Shown here piece by piece: positions 51,068 to 59,198 of a stretch of DNA of 64,000 bases. The stretch's first letter is position 1. Each line of letters begins with the position of its first letter. The notes below the pieces were generated by a model. It did no database searches. It worked only from the letters and a program-made list of their open reading frames with translations, and was not told the origin of the DNA. The position numbers and the translations under genes are program-made. Source of the stretch: Halorussus salinisoli (GTDB taxonomy: Archaea; Halobacteriota; Halobacteria; Halobacteriales; Haladaptataceae); assembly GCA_005239435.1 (NCBI GenBank), contig SZNP01000008.1, positions 169,936 to 233,935 on the forward strand, read 5' to 3'.

Positions 51068-51525
51068 GCGGATACGACGACGACAGGGAAGAACGGGACG
51101 TAAGTACCGAACCCGACGTCGGTATCGACGACCGCGGCCGGAAGTTGCCCGGCGTGGCCGCTCTCGGACTGTTCGCGGTGATGGCGTGGGTCTTCGTCGG
51201 CGCGGAGTTCGGCGAGGCCGCCGCTGGCTTCGGTTCCGACGGAGAGAGCATCACCGCCAGCATCGGCTACGCGATGTTCAACATTCCGGCGGAGAACGCC
51301 ATCCCGAGCGAAGGGTTCCTGATTCCCTTCGAGATTATCGACCTGGTGCTGGTCGCCGCGCTCGTCGGCGCGGTCATGCTGGCCCGCCGCGACGACGCTG
51401 GAGAAATCACGTCGGCCCTGCGCTCGGACGCGGTCGAGCAGGAAGGGTCGCCGCAGGAAACCGTCGGCGAATCGTCGCGCGATGAGGTCGTCGCCGACGG
51501 CGGACGGGACGGAGGTGAGGAGTGA
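51064..51525 (+). CDS. nuoJ2: NADH dehydrogenase-like complex subunit J, C-terminal half
   Basis: 153 residues. An acidic hydrophilic N-terminus (about 1-28) precedes two membrane helices (about 31-50 and 92-112) that correspond to the last helices of NuoJ. IPFEIIDLVLVAALVGAVMLAR is the equivalent of the terminal NuoJ helix (conserved FEIxSxLLLxAxxGA pattern). An acidic C-terminal tail of about 40 residues is a haloarchaeal addition. Split subunit; must assemble with NuoJ1. Its stop overlaps the nuoK start. Confidence 0.9.
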   Translation: MSGYDDDREERDVSTEPDVGIDDRGRKLPGVAALGLFAVMAWVFVGAEFGEAAAGFGSDGESITASIGYAMFNIPAENAIPSEGFLIPFEIIDLVLVAALVGAVMLARRDDAGEITSALRSDAVEQEGSPQETVGESSRDEVVADGGRDGGEE

Positions 51526-51827
51526 TGGTACCGATACAGTACTACCTCCTGCTCTCGGCCGCTATCTTCGCAATCGGCGTCTTCGGCATCCTGACTCGCC
51601 GGAACGCACTGTTGTTCCTGATGAGCGTGGAGCTACTGCTGAACGCGGCGAACGTCAACCTTGTCGCATTCTCGCGGTTCCACGGCAATCTGACCGGCCA
51701 GACGTTCAGCCTGTTCACGCTGGCGCTGGCGGCCGCCGAAGTCGCGGTCGGTATCGGCATCATCCTCGTGTTGTATCGTAACTTCAAGGACGTGGACGTA
51801 ACCGAAGCGACGACGATGAGGTGGTAA
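51525..51827 (+). CDS. nuoK: NADH dehydrogenase-like complex subunit K
   Basis: 100 residues from the ATG at 51525 (TGATG overlap, preceded by GGAGGTGAGGAG, a strong Shine-Dalgarno site). Three membrane helices. The conserved glutamates of the proton path lie in LLFLMSVELLLNAANVN and in LALAAAEVAVGIGIILVLYR. An antiporter-linked subunit next to the NuoL/M/N modules. Four bases separate it from nuoL. Confidence 0.95.
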   Translation: MVPIQYYLLLSAAIFAIGVFGILTRRNALLFLMSVELLLNAANVNLVAFSRFHGNLTGQTFSLFTLALAAAEVAVGIGIILVLYRNFKDVDVTEATTMRW

Positions 51828-51831
51828 ACGT

Positions 51832-53889
51832 ATGGCAGCACTCCCCTTCGAACTGGCACCGGCCATCGCGGCCCTGCCGTTCGTATCGTTCCTGATCGCG
51901 TTGTTCGTCGGCGCGTTCGCCCCGCGGCTACTCCCCAAGGGCGGCGCGATTCCCGGCATCCTCGCCACGGGCGGTTCGCTCCTGTTGTCGCTGTGGGCGT
52001 TCCTCGAAGTGTCGGGTGGCGAGACCTACCACGAGTACGTGACGTGGGTCGCAGGCGCGGGCGAAGCGACGTTCGACCTGCATCTGGGTATCCTGCTCGA
52101 CCCGCTCTCGACGATGATGCTCGTCATCGTCTCGCTGGTCGCGTTCCTCGTCCACGTCTTCAGCCTCGGTTACATGAACGACGAAGGCGAGACGGGCCTG
52201 CCCCGGTACTACGCCGGACTCGGCCTGTTCACCGCGAGCATGCTCTCGTTCGTGTTCGCGGACAACCTGCTGATGGCGTTCATGTTCTTCGAGCTAGTGG
52301 GCCTGTGTTCGTGGCTCCTCATCGGCTTCTGGTTCCGCGACGACGCACCGCCGAGCGCGGCGAAGAAGGCGTTCCTCGTCACCCGATTCGGTGACTACTT
52401 CTTCCTCGTCGGTCTCGTCGGCGTCTTCGCCACCTTCGGCACGTCGATGTTCGTGGGTAGCGAAGGCCTCGAATCCTTCCCCCACATAGCCGAGCAGGTC
52501 CTCGCAGGCGAGAGCGCAGCCGAGGTGACGACTTATCTCGGTCTCGACCCGCAGGCGTGGTTCGCGGTTCTCGGCCTGCTCATCCTCGGCGGCGTCGTCG
52601 GCAAGTCCGCGCAGTTCCCCCTGCACACGTGGCTGCCCGACGCCATGGAGGGTCCGACTCCCGTCTCCGCGTTGATTCACGCGGCGACGATGGTCGCGGC
52701 AGGTGTCTACCTCGTCGCGCGCATCTACGGGTTCTACGCCCTCCTGCCGCAGGTGTTGGCGCTCATCGCCTTCGTCGGAGGCTTCACCGCGCTGTTCGCG
52801 GCGACGATGGCCGTCGTCAAGAAGGAAATCAAGCAGGTGCTGGCGTACTCGACCATCTCCCAGTACGGCTACATGATGCTCGGACTGGGCGCTGGCGGCT
52901 ACGTCGCGGCGACCTTCCACCTGATGACCCACGCGTTCTTCAAGGCGCTGCTGTTCCTCGGTGCCGGGTCGGTCATCATCGCCATGCACCACAACGAGAA
53001 CATGTGGGACATGGGCGGTCTCAAAGACCGGATGCCCGTGACCTACTACTCGTTCCTCTCCGGTTCGCTCGCACTGGCGGGCATCGTGCCGTTCTCGGGC
53101 TTCTGGTCGAAGGACGAAATCCTCTACGAGGCGCTCGTCCACGGCCTCAACAGTCCGCTGCTGCTCGGCGCGTACGCGATGGGTCTGGTAGCGGTGTTCT
53201 TCACCGGGTTCTATACCTTCCGGATGGTCGCGCTGACCTTCCACGGTGAGCCCCGGACCGACACCGCCCGCAACCCCCACGGCGTGCGCTGGAACGTGAA
53301 GGGCCCGCTCGCGGTGCTGGGTACCCTCGCGGCCGTCGCCGGATTGGTCAACATGCTCCCGGTGCAGAAGCTGCTGGGCGTGGAGATCGACTTCCTCCAC
53401 CAGTGGCTCGACGGCGGGGCGGAAGCGCTCTCGGCTCACCACTACGGCGAGCTGACACACGACTTCGCCCACTACTCCGCGGGCACCATCGGCTCGGAGC
53501 TGACGACGGTGCTGCTCGGTGCGGGCGTCTCGCTGGCGCTCGCGCTGGCGGGCGCCGGACTCGCGTGGAAGCTCTACGCGGTCCCCTCGCCCGAGGAACA
53601 CACCGACAAACTCGGTGGTGCGAAGACGGTACTGTTCAACAACTACTACCAGGACGAGTATCAGGTCTGGCTCGCGGAAGGCGTCACCCTGCCGCTGGCC
53701 CGCGCCGCGGACAAGTTCGACCAGGGCGTCATCGACGGCGTGGTCAACAGCGTCTCCAGCGTGAGCCTCTTCGGCGGGAGTCGCATCAGGCGCGTCCAGA
53801 CCGGCGTGGTGTCGAACTACGCCTTCCTGCTGACGGCGAGTTTCGTCGTCTTGCTCGTCGTCATCGGTCTCGTGGGAGGTTGGTTCTGA
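51832..53889 (+). CDS. nuoL: NADH dehydrogenase-like complex subunit L (Mrp-type antiporter subunit)
   Basis: 685 residues, about sixteen membrane segments. The proton-conducting core has FFELVGLCSWLLIGFW with the conserved Glu of helix 5, LGGVVGKSAQFPLHTWLPDAMEGPTPVSALIHAATMVAAG, KKEIKQVLAYSTISQYGYM and a C-terminal lateral helix region (about 560-685) with an amphipathic NNYYQDEYQVW stretch. It is the most distal proton pump of the complex. The stop is followed at once by the nuoM start. Confidence 0.95.
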   Translation: MAALPFELAPAIAALPFVSFLIALFVGAFAPRLLPKGGAIPGILATGGSLLLSLWAFLEVSGGETYHEYVTWVAGAGEATFDLHLGILLDPLSTMMLVIVSLVAFLVHVFSLGYMNDEGETGLPRYYAGLGLFTASMLSFVFADNLLMAFMFFELVGLCSWLLIGFWFRDDAPPSAAKKAFLVTRFGDYFFLVGLVGVFATFGTSMFVGSEGLESFPHIAEQVLAGESAAEVTTYLGLDPQAWFAVLGLLILGGVVGKSAQFPLHTWLPDAMEGPTPVSALIHAATMVAAGVYLVARIYGFYALLPQVLALIAFVGGFTALFAATMAVVKKEIKQVLAYSTISQYGYMMLGLGAGGYVAATFHLMTHAFFKALLFLGAGSVIIAMHHNENMWDMGGLKDRMPVTYYSFLSGSLALAGIVPFSGFWSKDEILYEALVHGLNSPLLLGAYAMGLVAVFFTGFYTFRMVALTFHGEPRTDTARNPHGVRWNVKGPLAVLGTLAAVAGLVNMLPVQKLLGVEIDFLHQWLDGGAEALSAHHYGELTHDFAHYSAGTIGSELTTVLLGAGVSLALALAGAGLAWKLYAVPSPEEHTDKLGGAKTVLFNNYYQDEYQVWLAEGVTLPLARAADKFDQGVIDGVVNSVSSVSLFGGSRIRRVQTGVVSNYAFLLTASFVVLLVVIGLVGGWF

Positions 53890-55419
53890 ATGTGGATCGA
53901 AGCACTCATCGCCGTGACGATGGTGAGCGCGCTCGCGGTCTTCCTCGCCCCGAGCAAGGTGGCGGGGAAACTCGCGTTCGCGCTCAGCCTGCTCCCGCTC
54001 GCCGGGAGTCTCTGGATGTACAGCACGTACGAGGCCAGCGGTAACGCCCTCTTGGCGGGCAGCGAGTTGGCCTTCGAGACGAACTTCGAGTGGGTCGCCG
54101 CGGGACCGTACGCGCTCAACTGGCACGTCGGACTTGACGGCATCAGCATGCCGCTGGTCGCGCTGACCACGGTACTCACGTCGCTGGCGCTGCTGGCGTC
54201 GTGGACCCCCATCGACGAGCGTCAGAACCAGTTCTACGGACTGATGCTCTTCCTCGAAGCGAGCCTGCTCGGCGTCTTCTCGGCGCTGGACTTCTTCGTC
54301 TGGTTCGTCTTCTGGGAGATGGTGCTGGTCCCGATGTACGTCCTCATCGGCGTCTGGGGCGGTCCGCGCCGCAAGTACGCCGCCATCAAGATGTTCGTCT
54401 ACACGAACATCGCCAGCCTCGTGATGTTCATCGGGTTCATCGCGCTGGTGTTCGGCCTCGGCGACTCGGTGACGACCCTCGACATGCCCGCCGTCGCGCA
54501 GGCGTTGCGCGCGGGCGAACTCGGTAGTCTGGGTCCGGTCAGCGCGGGCACGCTGAAGGTGGCGGCGTTCGTCGCCATGTTCGCCGGGTTCGCGGTGAAG
54601 GTCCCGGTCGTCCCGTTCCACACGTGGCTCCCGGACGCCCACGTCGAGGCCCCGACGCCGGTCTCCATCATGCTGGCCGGGGTCCTGCTGAAGATGGGTA
54701 CGTACGCCCTGCTCCGGTTCAACTTCACGATGCTCCCGAACGTCGCGCAGAACAACGCCCAGATTATCGCGCTGTTCGCGGTGATCAGCGTCATCTACGG
54801 CGCGATGCTGGCGTTGGCCCAGTCCGACCTCAAGCGCATCGTGGCGTACTCCTCGGTGTCGTCGATGGGGTACGTCATCCTCGGACTCGTGGCGTACACG
54901 CTCTACGGCATGGGCGGTGCGACCTTCCAGATGGTCGCCCACGGTCTCATCTCGGGACTGATGTTCATGTCGGTCGGCGTCATCTACAACACGACCCACA
55001 CCCGGATGGTCTCGGACATGTCCGGGCTGGCGAGCAAGATGCCCATCACCGTGGCGGTGTTCGTCGCGGGCGCGTTCGGCTACATGGGCCTGCCGCTGAT
55101 GGCCGGCTTCGCCGCGGAACTGTTCATCTTCCTCGGCTCGTTCGGCGCGTTCGCTGGCTCGGTGTGGTTCACGGCAGCCGCGATGTTCGGCATCGTCGTG
55201 GTCGCCGGCTACCTGCTGTTCGCCATGCAGCGCACCCTGTTCGGACCGTTCGAGGTCGAGACCGACTACGAGGTCGGTCCGGCCGCGTTCCACGACGTGG
55301 CTCCGCTCGTGGTCCTCATCCTGCTGGTCATCCTGCTGGGCGTGGACCCGAACATCTTCTACGGCATGATTCAGGACGCAGTGAATCCGCTGGTTCCGGC
55401 GGCCGGAGGTGGTGTATAG
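53890..55419 (+). CDS. nuoM: NADH dehydrogenase-like complex subunit M
   Basis: 509 residues, fourteen membrane segments. VGLDGISMPLVALTTVL, FFVWFVFWEMVLVPMYVLIGVWGG with the essential Glu, KVPVVPFHTWLPDAHVEAPTPVSIMLAGVLLKMG and LKRIVAYSSVSSMGYVILG are diagnostic. It is a middle proton-translocating antiporter-like module. nuoL ends at 53889 and this gene starts at 53890; nuoN starts at 55420, so the three large subunits are packed without spacers. Confidence 0.95.
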   Translation: MWIEALIAVTMVSALAVFLAPSKVAGKLAFALSLLPLAGSLWMYSTYEASGNALLAGSELAFETNFEWVAAGPYALNWHVGLDGISMPLVALTTVLTSLALLASWTPIDERQNQFYGLMLFLEASLLGVFSALDFFVWFVFWEMVLVPMYVLIGVWGGPRRKYAAIKMFVYTNIASLVMFIGFIALVFGLGDSVTTLDMPAVAQALRAGELGSLGPVSAGTLKVAAFVAMFAGFAVKVPVVPFHTWLPDAHVEAPTPVSIMLAGVLLKMGTYALLRFNFTMLPNVAQNNAQIIALFAVISVIYGAMLALAQSDLKRIVAYSSVSSMGYVILGLVAYTLYGMGGATFQMVAHGLISGLMFMSVGVIYNTTHTRMVSDMSGLASKMPITVAVFVAGAFGYMGLPLMAGFAAELFIFLGSFGAFAGSVWFTAAAMFGIVVVAGYLLFAMQRTLFGPFEVETDYEVGPAAFHDVAPLVVLILLVILLGVDPNIFYGMIQDAVNPLVPAAGGGV

Positions 55420-56913
55420 ATGGCAGTCGAGCTACCGACGTGGATGGCGCTCGGTCCGACGCTCGTGCTCGGACTGACGGGCCTCCTCCTGTTGGTCCTG
55501 GACAGCATCGACCCGAACTCGGCTAACCGCGGTCTGCTGGCCGGAACGGCGACCCTCGGGTCGCTGGCGGCGGCCGGACTCTCGGTGTGGTACCTGTTCG
55601 CGGGGACGGGCGCCGACCCGATTCGGCTCTACCAGGACTCGCTCGTCGTGGACACGATGAGCCTGTTCTTCGCCTTCGTGTTCGCCAGCGTGACCGTGCT
55701 GGTCGTGGTCGCCAGCTACGACTACATGCGCGACCACTCCTATCAGGCGGAGTACTACGCGCTCGTCATGCTGGCCGCGACGGGCATGACGCTGATGGCG
55801 GCCGCGAACAGCCTCGCGGTGGCGTTCGTCAGCCTCGAACTCTCCAGCCTACCGTCGTTCGCGCTGGTCGCCATCCTGAAGAAGAACCGCGGGAGCGTCG
55901 AGGCGGGACTCAAGTACCTCCTCATCGGCGCGCTCTCGTCGGCCATCTTCGTGTACGGCGTCAGCCTCGTGTACGGCGTCACCGGGTCGCTGCTGCTGCC
56001 CGAAATCGCCAGCGGCGTCGCCGACACGGAACTGACGGGCGTACTCGGCATCGGCGTGCTGATGATGCTCGGCGGGTTCGCCTACAAGACCGCCTCGGTC
56101 CCGTTCCACTTCTGGGCGCCCGAGGCGTACGAGGGCGCGCCCGCACCCATCTCGGCGTTCCTCTCGTCGGCCTCGAAGGCCGCCGGGTTCGCCCTGGCGT
56201 TCCGCGTGTTCACGGTCGCGTTCCCGGTCGAAGAGCTGATTACGGGTGCGACCGCGAGCGTGGACTGGGTCCTCGCGGCCCAGATTCTCGCGGTCGTGAC
56301 GATGACGCTCGGTAACTTCGCCGCGGCCACTCAGGAAGAAGTCAAGCGGATGCTCGCGTACTCCTCTATCGGACACGCGGGCTACGTCCTCATCGGTCTC
56401 GCGGCGCTGACGGGCGGCAACGACCAGTTCGTCCTCGGTGCGAGCATGGCCCACCTGCTCGTCTACGGCTTCATGAACACGGGCGCGTTCCTGTTCATCG
56501 CCCTCGCCGAGTACTGGTCGGTCGGCCGAACGTTCGAGGACTACAACGGTCTGGCCACGCAGGCACCGTTCGCGTGCGTGGCGATGACCGTCTTCATGTT
56601 CAGCCTCGCCGGACTCCCGCCGTTCGGCGGCTTCGTGAGCAAGTACTTCCTGTTCGCGGCGGCCGTCGGCGCGGGCTTCTGGTGGCTCGCGGCCGTGGGT
56701 GCTATCAACAGCGCGCTGTCGCTGTACTACTACTCTCGGGTCGTGAAGGCACTCTGGATAGAAGACCCCTCGGGCGAGTTCGACATCGAGTCGAGGCCGG
56801 TCGGTCTGTACGCCGCGCTGGTCGCGGCCGCAGTCGTCACGGTCCTGCTCCTGCCCGGGTTCGGCCCGGTCTGGCAGTACGCCACCGACGCCGCCGCGGC
56901 GCTCGTGGCGTAG
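55420..56913 (+). CDS. nuoN: NADH dehydrogenase-like complex subunit N
   Basis: 497 residues, fourteen membrane segments. SLELSSLPSFALVAILKKN carries the helix-5 Glu. FAYKTASVPFHFWAPEAYEGAPAPISAFLSSASKAAGF and KRMLAYSSIGHAGYVLIGLAAL match NuoN rather than NuoL/M. It is the last gene of the operon. A T-run lies 49 bases past the stop. The operon has no nuoE, F or G, so the complex probably does not oxidise NADH directly. Confidence 0.95.
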   Translation: MAVELPTWMALGPTLVLGLTGLLLLVLDSIDPNSANRGLLAGTATLGSLAAAGLSVWYLFAGTGADPIRLYQDSLVVDTMSLFFAFVFASVTVLVVVASYDYMRDHSYQAEYYALVMLAATGMTLMAAANSLAVAFVSLELSSLPSFALVAILKKNRGSVEAGLKYLLIGALSSAIFVYGVSLVYGVTGSLLLPEIASGVADTELTGVLGIGVLMMLGGFAYKTASVPFHFWAPEAYEGAPAPISAFLSSASKAAGFALAFRVFTVAFPVEELITGATASVDWVLAAQILAVVTMTLGNFAAATQEEVKRMLAYSSIGHAGYVLIGLAALTGGNDQFVLGASMAHLLVYGFMNTGAFLFIALAEYWSVGRTFEDYNGLATQAPFACVAMTVFMFSLAGLPPFGGFVSKYFLFAAAVGAGFWWLAAVGAINSALSLYYYSRVVKALWIEDPSGEFDIESRPVGLYAALVAAAVVTVLLLPGFGPVWQYATDAAAALVA

Positions 56914-56961
56914 AACGACCGTCGAACCGACTTCGATTTCACCCCAACTTTCGCGGTTTCG

Positions 56962-56966
56962 TTTTT
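56962..56966 (+). terminator. Oligo-T run after nuoN
   Basis: CGTTTTTCGG, five T preceded by GGTTTCG, 49-53 bases past the nuoN stop. Probable termination site of the 10.5-kb nuo transcript. Confidence 0.45.
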
Positions 56967-57018
56967 CGGACGCTACTTCGACACAGCCACGGGGTTCGCA
57001 GTTGACCGCACCCGGACC

Positions 57019-57144
57019 GTCCACTCCTGCGCGCTGGCACACGTCCACTCCGGCGCGTGCTGGCGTGGCTTCGCGGTGTGAGGCCCTTGCAGTGCTGTGG
57101 GTGGCGGTGCAGTTGCGGTCTTCCGCGGCTCGAGGAGTAACTAG
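57019..57144 (+). repeat. Dispersed intergenic element, copy C (shorter)
   Basis: GTGAGGCCCTTGCAGTGCTG (57078-57097) through GGCTCGAGGAGTAACTAG (57127-57144) aligns along its whole length with copy A read on the minus strand. A 20-22-nt direct repeat, GTCCACTCC(T/G)GCGCG...CTGGC, at 57019-57038 and 57043-57064 stands in the place of block 1, and the hairpin is degraded. Orientation as copy B. Confidence 0.6.
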
Positions 57145-57323
57145 CGTCAGCACGTCCTGTAGCCGGTTTCCGACGTCTGAGACCCGGAGCACCTCGTAGG
57201 CGCAGAGCCGGTTTCCGGCACGCGAGACTCGAATTTCCCACGGCCGTCTTCACGCACGAGAGACCCGAACCCAGACCACCCAAAACCGCGAGCCAGCGCC
57301 GGTTTCAGCTCCCAGACGGTAGA

Positions 57324-57328
57324 CTTTA
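57324..57328 (+). promoter_or_regulatory. TATA box of TrkA-N/DHH gene
   Basis: CTTTA centred about 30 nt upstream of the ATG at 57356. It gives a transcript with at most a few leader nucleotides. Confidence 0.45.
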
Positions 57329-57355
57329 GGCCGCGCAACAGAAAGCGCGGGTACG

Positions 57356-58846
57356 ATGGTTTCCCGGTTGGTACTTGGGTGTGGAACCGTCGGGCAGTCG
57401 CTCGTAGAGGCGATAGCCGACGGTCCGGGAAGCCTGGTGGTCATCGACGACGCCGAGAGTCGAATCGAGGCGCTCCGCGAAGAGGGCGTGACGGCGACCT
57501 CCGGCGACCCCACCGACCCCGAGACCGTCGAGGGCGGGGCCGAAGACGTGGAGGTGGTCGTCGTGGCCGGCGACGACCCTGAGACCAACCGGCGAGCGGC
57601 CGAACTCGCGGTCGACCTGTTCCCGGGCGCGTACCTGCTCGCGTACGCGGGCCACGACGCGACCGACGACCAGCGATTCGCGCTGTCGGCTATCGCCGAC
57701 CGGACGGTCGACCCGACCGAGGCGCTGGTCGAGCAGGTGGTGACCGTCGCGGTCGGCGACCACGCGATTCGGACCGCGAACCTCCGGCGGACGCTCCGGG
57801 CGGTCGACGGAAAACTCGCGGTGTTCATGCACGACAACCCCGACCCCGACGCCATCGCCAGTGCGGTGGCGCTGTGCCGTATCGCCGAAGAGGTCGGTAT
57901 CGACGCCGAACCGTGTTACTTCGGCGAAATCTCTCACCAGGAGAACCGAGCGTTCGTGAATCTGCTCGACCTCGACCTCCGGAACTTCGAGGCCGGACCG
58001 GACCTCGACCTCTCGGAGTTCGCGGCCGTCGCGCTGGTGGACCACTCCCGGCCGGGCGTCAACGATCAACTGCCGGAGGACACCCCGATCGACGTGGTGG
58101 TGGACCACCACCCGCCGAAGGAACCGGTCGACGCGACGTTCATCGATCTGCGGAGCGACGTGGGCGCGACCTCGACCCTGCTGGCCGAACACATCCAGCG
58201 CCTCGGCATCGACATCTCGGAGGCCGTTGCGACCGGCTTGCTGTACGGTATCCGAGTGGACACCAAGGACTTCGCCCGCGAGGTCTCGACCGCCGACTTC
58301 GAGGCGGCGTCGTATCTCCTCCCCCACGCCGACACCGGGATGCTGGAGCGCGTCGAAAGCCCCTCGGTCAGCGCCGACACGTTCGAGACCGTGGCGCGGG
58401 CCATCCGGAATCGCCGGGTCGAGGGGACGGTGCTGGCGACCTGCGTCGGGTCGCTGTCGGACCGCGACGCCCTCGCGCAGGCGGCCGACCAACTCCTCGA
58501 CATGGAGGACATAACCACGACGCTGGTCTACGGGTTCCGCGACGGTACGGTGTTCGTCTCGGCGCGCGCCCGCGGGACCGACGTGGACCTCGGCGAGACG
58601 ATGCGGGCCGCCTTCGACCAGATCGGAAGCGCGGGCGGCCACGCCGACATGGCCGGGGCACAGATTCCGCTCGGCCTGCTCGGCACGGTCGAAGAGGAGG
58701 AGGAAGCCTCGCTGACCGACGTCGTCAGTGACGTTATCACCGACCGTTTCTTCGAGACGATTCAATCGACGCCCCAGACCGACGGCGAGTACTCCCACGG
58801 CGGCGAGGCGAGTTTCGACGCGACCGTCGCGGAACACGAAGACTGA
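57356..58846 (+). CDS. TrkA-N/DHH/DHHA1 phosphoesterase
   Basis: 496 residues, cytoplasmic. Residues 1-125 are a Rossmann TrkA-N/RCK-like domain with the dinucleotide motif LGCGTVGQSLVEAI (6-19). Residues about 155-330 are a DHH phosphoesterase with FMHDNPDPDAIASA, LVDHSRPGVND and VVDHHPP, all metal ligands intact. Residues about 375-455 are DHHA1 with GSAGGHADMAGAQIPLG. The combination occurs in archaea. DHH-DHHA1 enzymes cleave nanoRNA, pAp or cyclic dinucleotides, and RCK domains bind NAD or nucleotides in potassium regulation. A role in signalling-nucleotide turnover is attractive but unproven here. The acidic C-terminus is poorly conserved. Confidence 0.88.
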   Translation: MVSRLVLGCGTVGQSLVEAIADGPGSLVVIDDAESRIEALREEGVTATSGDPTDPETVEGGAEDVEVVVVAGDDPETNRRAAELAVDLFPGAYLLAYAGHDATDDQRFALSAIADRTVDPTEALVEQVVTVAVGDHAIRTANLRRTLRAVDGKLAVFMHDNPDPDAIASAVALCRIAEEVGIDAEPCYFGEISHQENRAFVNLLDLDLRNFEAGPDLDLSEFAAVALVDHSRPGVNDQLPEDTPIDVVVDHHPPKEPVDATFIDLRSDVGATSTLLAEHIQRLGIDISEAVATGLLYGIRVDTKDFAREVSTADFEAASYLLPHADTGMLERVESPSVSADTFETVARAIRNRRVEGTVLATCVGSLSDRDALAQAADQLLDMEDITTTLVYGFRDGTVFVSARARGTDVDLGETMRAAFDQIGSAGGHADMAGAQIPLGLLGTVEEEEEASLTDVVSDVITDRFFETIQSTPQTDGEYSHGGEASFDATVAEHED

Positions 58847-59163
58847 CCGACGGTCCGGCCGAAATGGATGGATGTATTTTCCTGTTCGAAAGCAACCTCT
58901 TTGCGTGTCTGAGAAATAATATTATTGTTTAGCTAGCGGGCGGTCTACGCGAGCGAAACGAGTGCAGGCCGGAGGAGACGGTGCGGTTGCGGTGTCCCGG
59001 AAATCGACTGGTTCCCTTTCTCTCTCCGCTGCTGGAACGACCTCCTCGAACCGACGAATCGCACGCCGATTACGACGACACTCGTCGCCTCGGGAGACAC
59101 GGTACAACCCCCACGAGACCACGAAACGACGCGAGTACGTATCAGGAACGTGAAGCGGGAAGC
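58847..59163. other. Intergenic with AT-rich palindrome
   Basis: About 320 bases. AATAATATTATT at 58915-58926 is a perfect 12-bp palindrome lying 70 bases past the upstream stop. After it comes GC-rich sequence with GCGAGCGAAACGAGTG and GGTGCGGTTGCGG, resembling pieces of the dispersed element but not in its order. No gene is seen. Confidence 0.4.
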
Positions 59164-59170
59164 CTTTTCA
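59164..59170 (+). promoter_or_regulatory. TATA box of CBS-ParB gene
   Basis: CTTTTCA centred 27 nt upstream of the ATG at 59194, so transcription should begin at the start codon itself. Confidence 0.45.
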
Positions 59171-59182
59171 CCTCCGACCGCA

Positions 59183-59198
59183 TCCATGCATGCATGGA
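59183..59198. promoter_or_regulatory. 16-bp palindrome over the start codon
   Basis: TCCATGCATGCATGGA is a perfect palindrome, with the ATG start (59194-59196) and the predicted transcription start inside it. A DNA-binding protein bound here would block transcription initiation. The downstream gene encodes a ParB-type protein, so autoregulation is a testable idea. Confidence 0.6.

Larger units (their letters stand above)
56914..57323. other. Intergenic region holding repeat copy C
   Basis: About 410 bases. It contains the nuo terminator, copy C of the dispersed element (57019-57144), and repeated GCCGGTTTCCG...C segments at 57162, 57210 and 57298 (AGCCGGTTTCCG, AGCCGGTTTCCG, CGCCGGTTTC) of unknown meaning. 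No credible protein frame. Confidence 0.45.

Noticed and set aside
52294..55293. A 999-codon open frame on the minus strand opposite nuoL and nuoM
   Set aside because: Its composition (Arg/His/Glu/Asp-rich, no hydrophobic core) is the antisense shadow of GC-rich membrane-protein genes. The plus-strand genes have complete family motifs.
58926..58995. Possible fourth copy of the dispersed element (AGCTAGCGGG, GCGAGCGAAACGAGTG, GGTGCGGTTGCGG)
   Set aside because: The pieces resemble the blocks, but their order and spacing do not match copies A-C, and such GC-rich words recur by chance in this genome.
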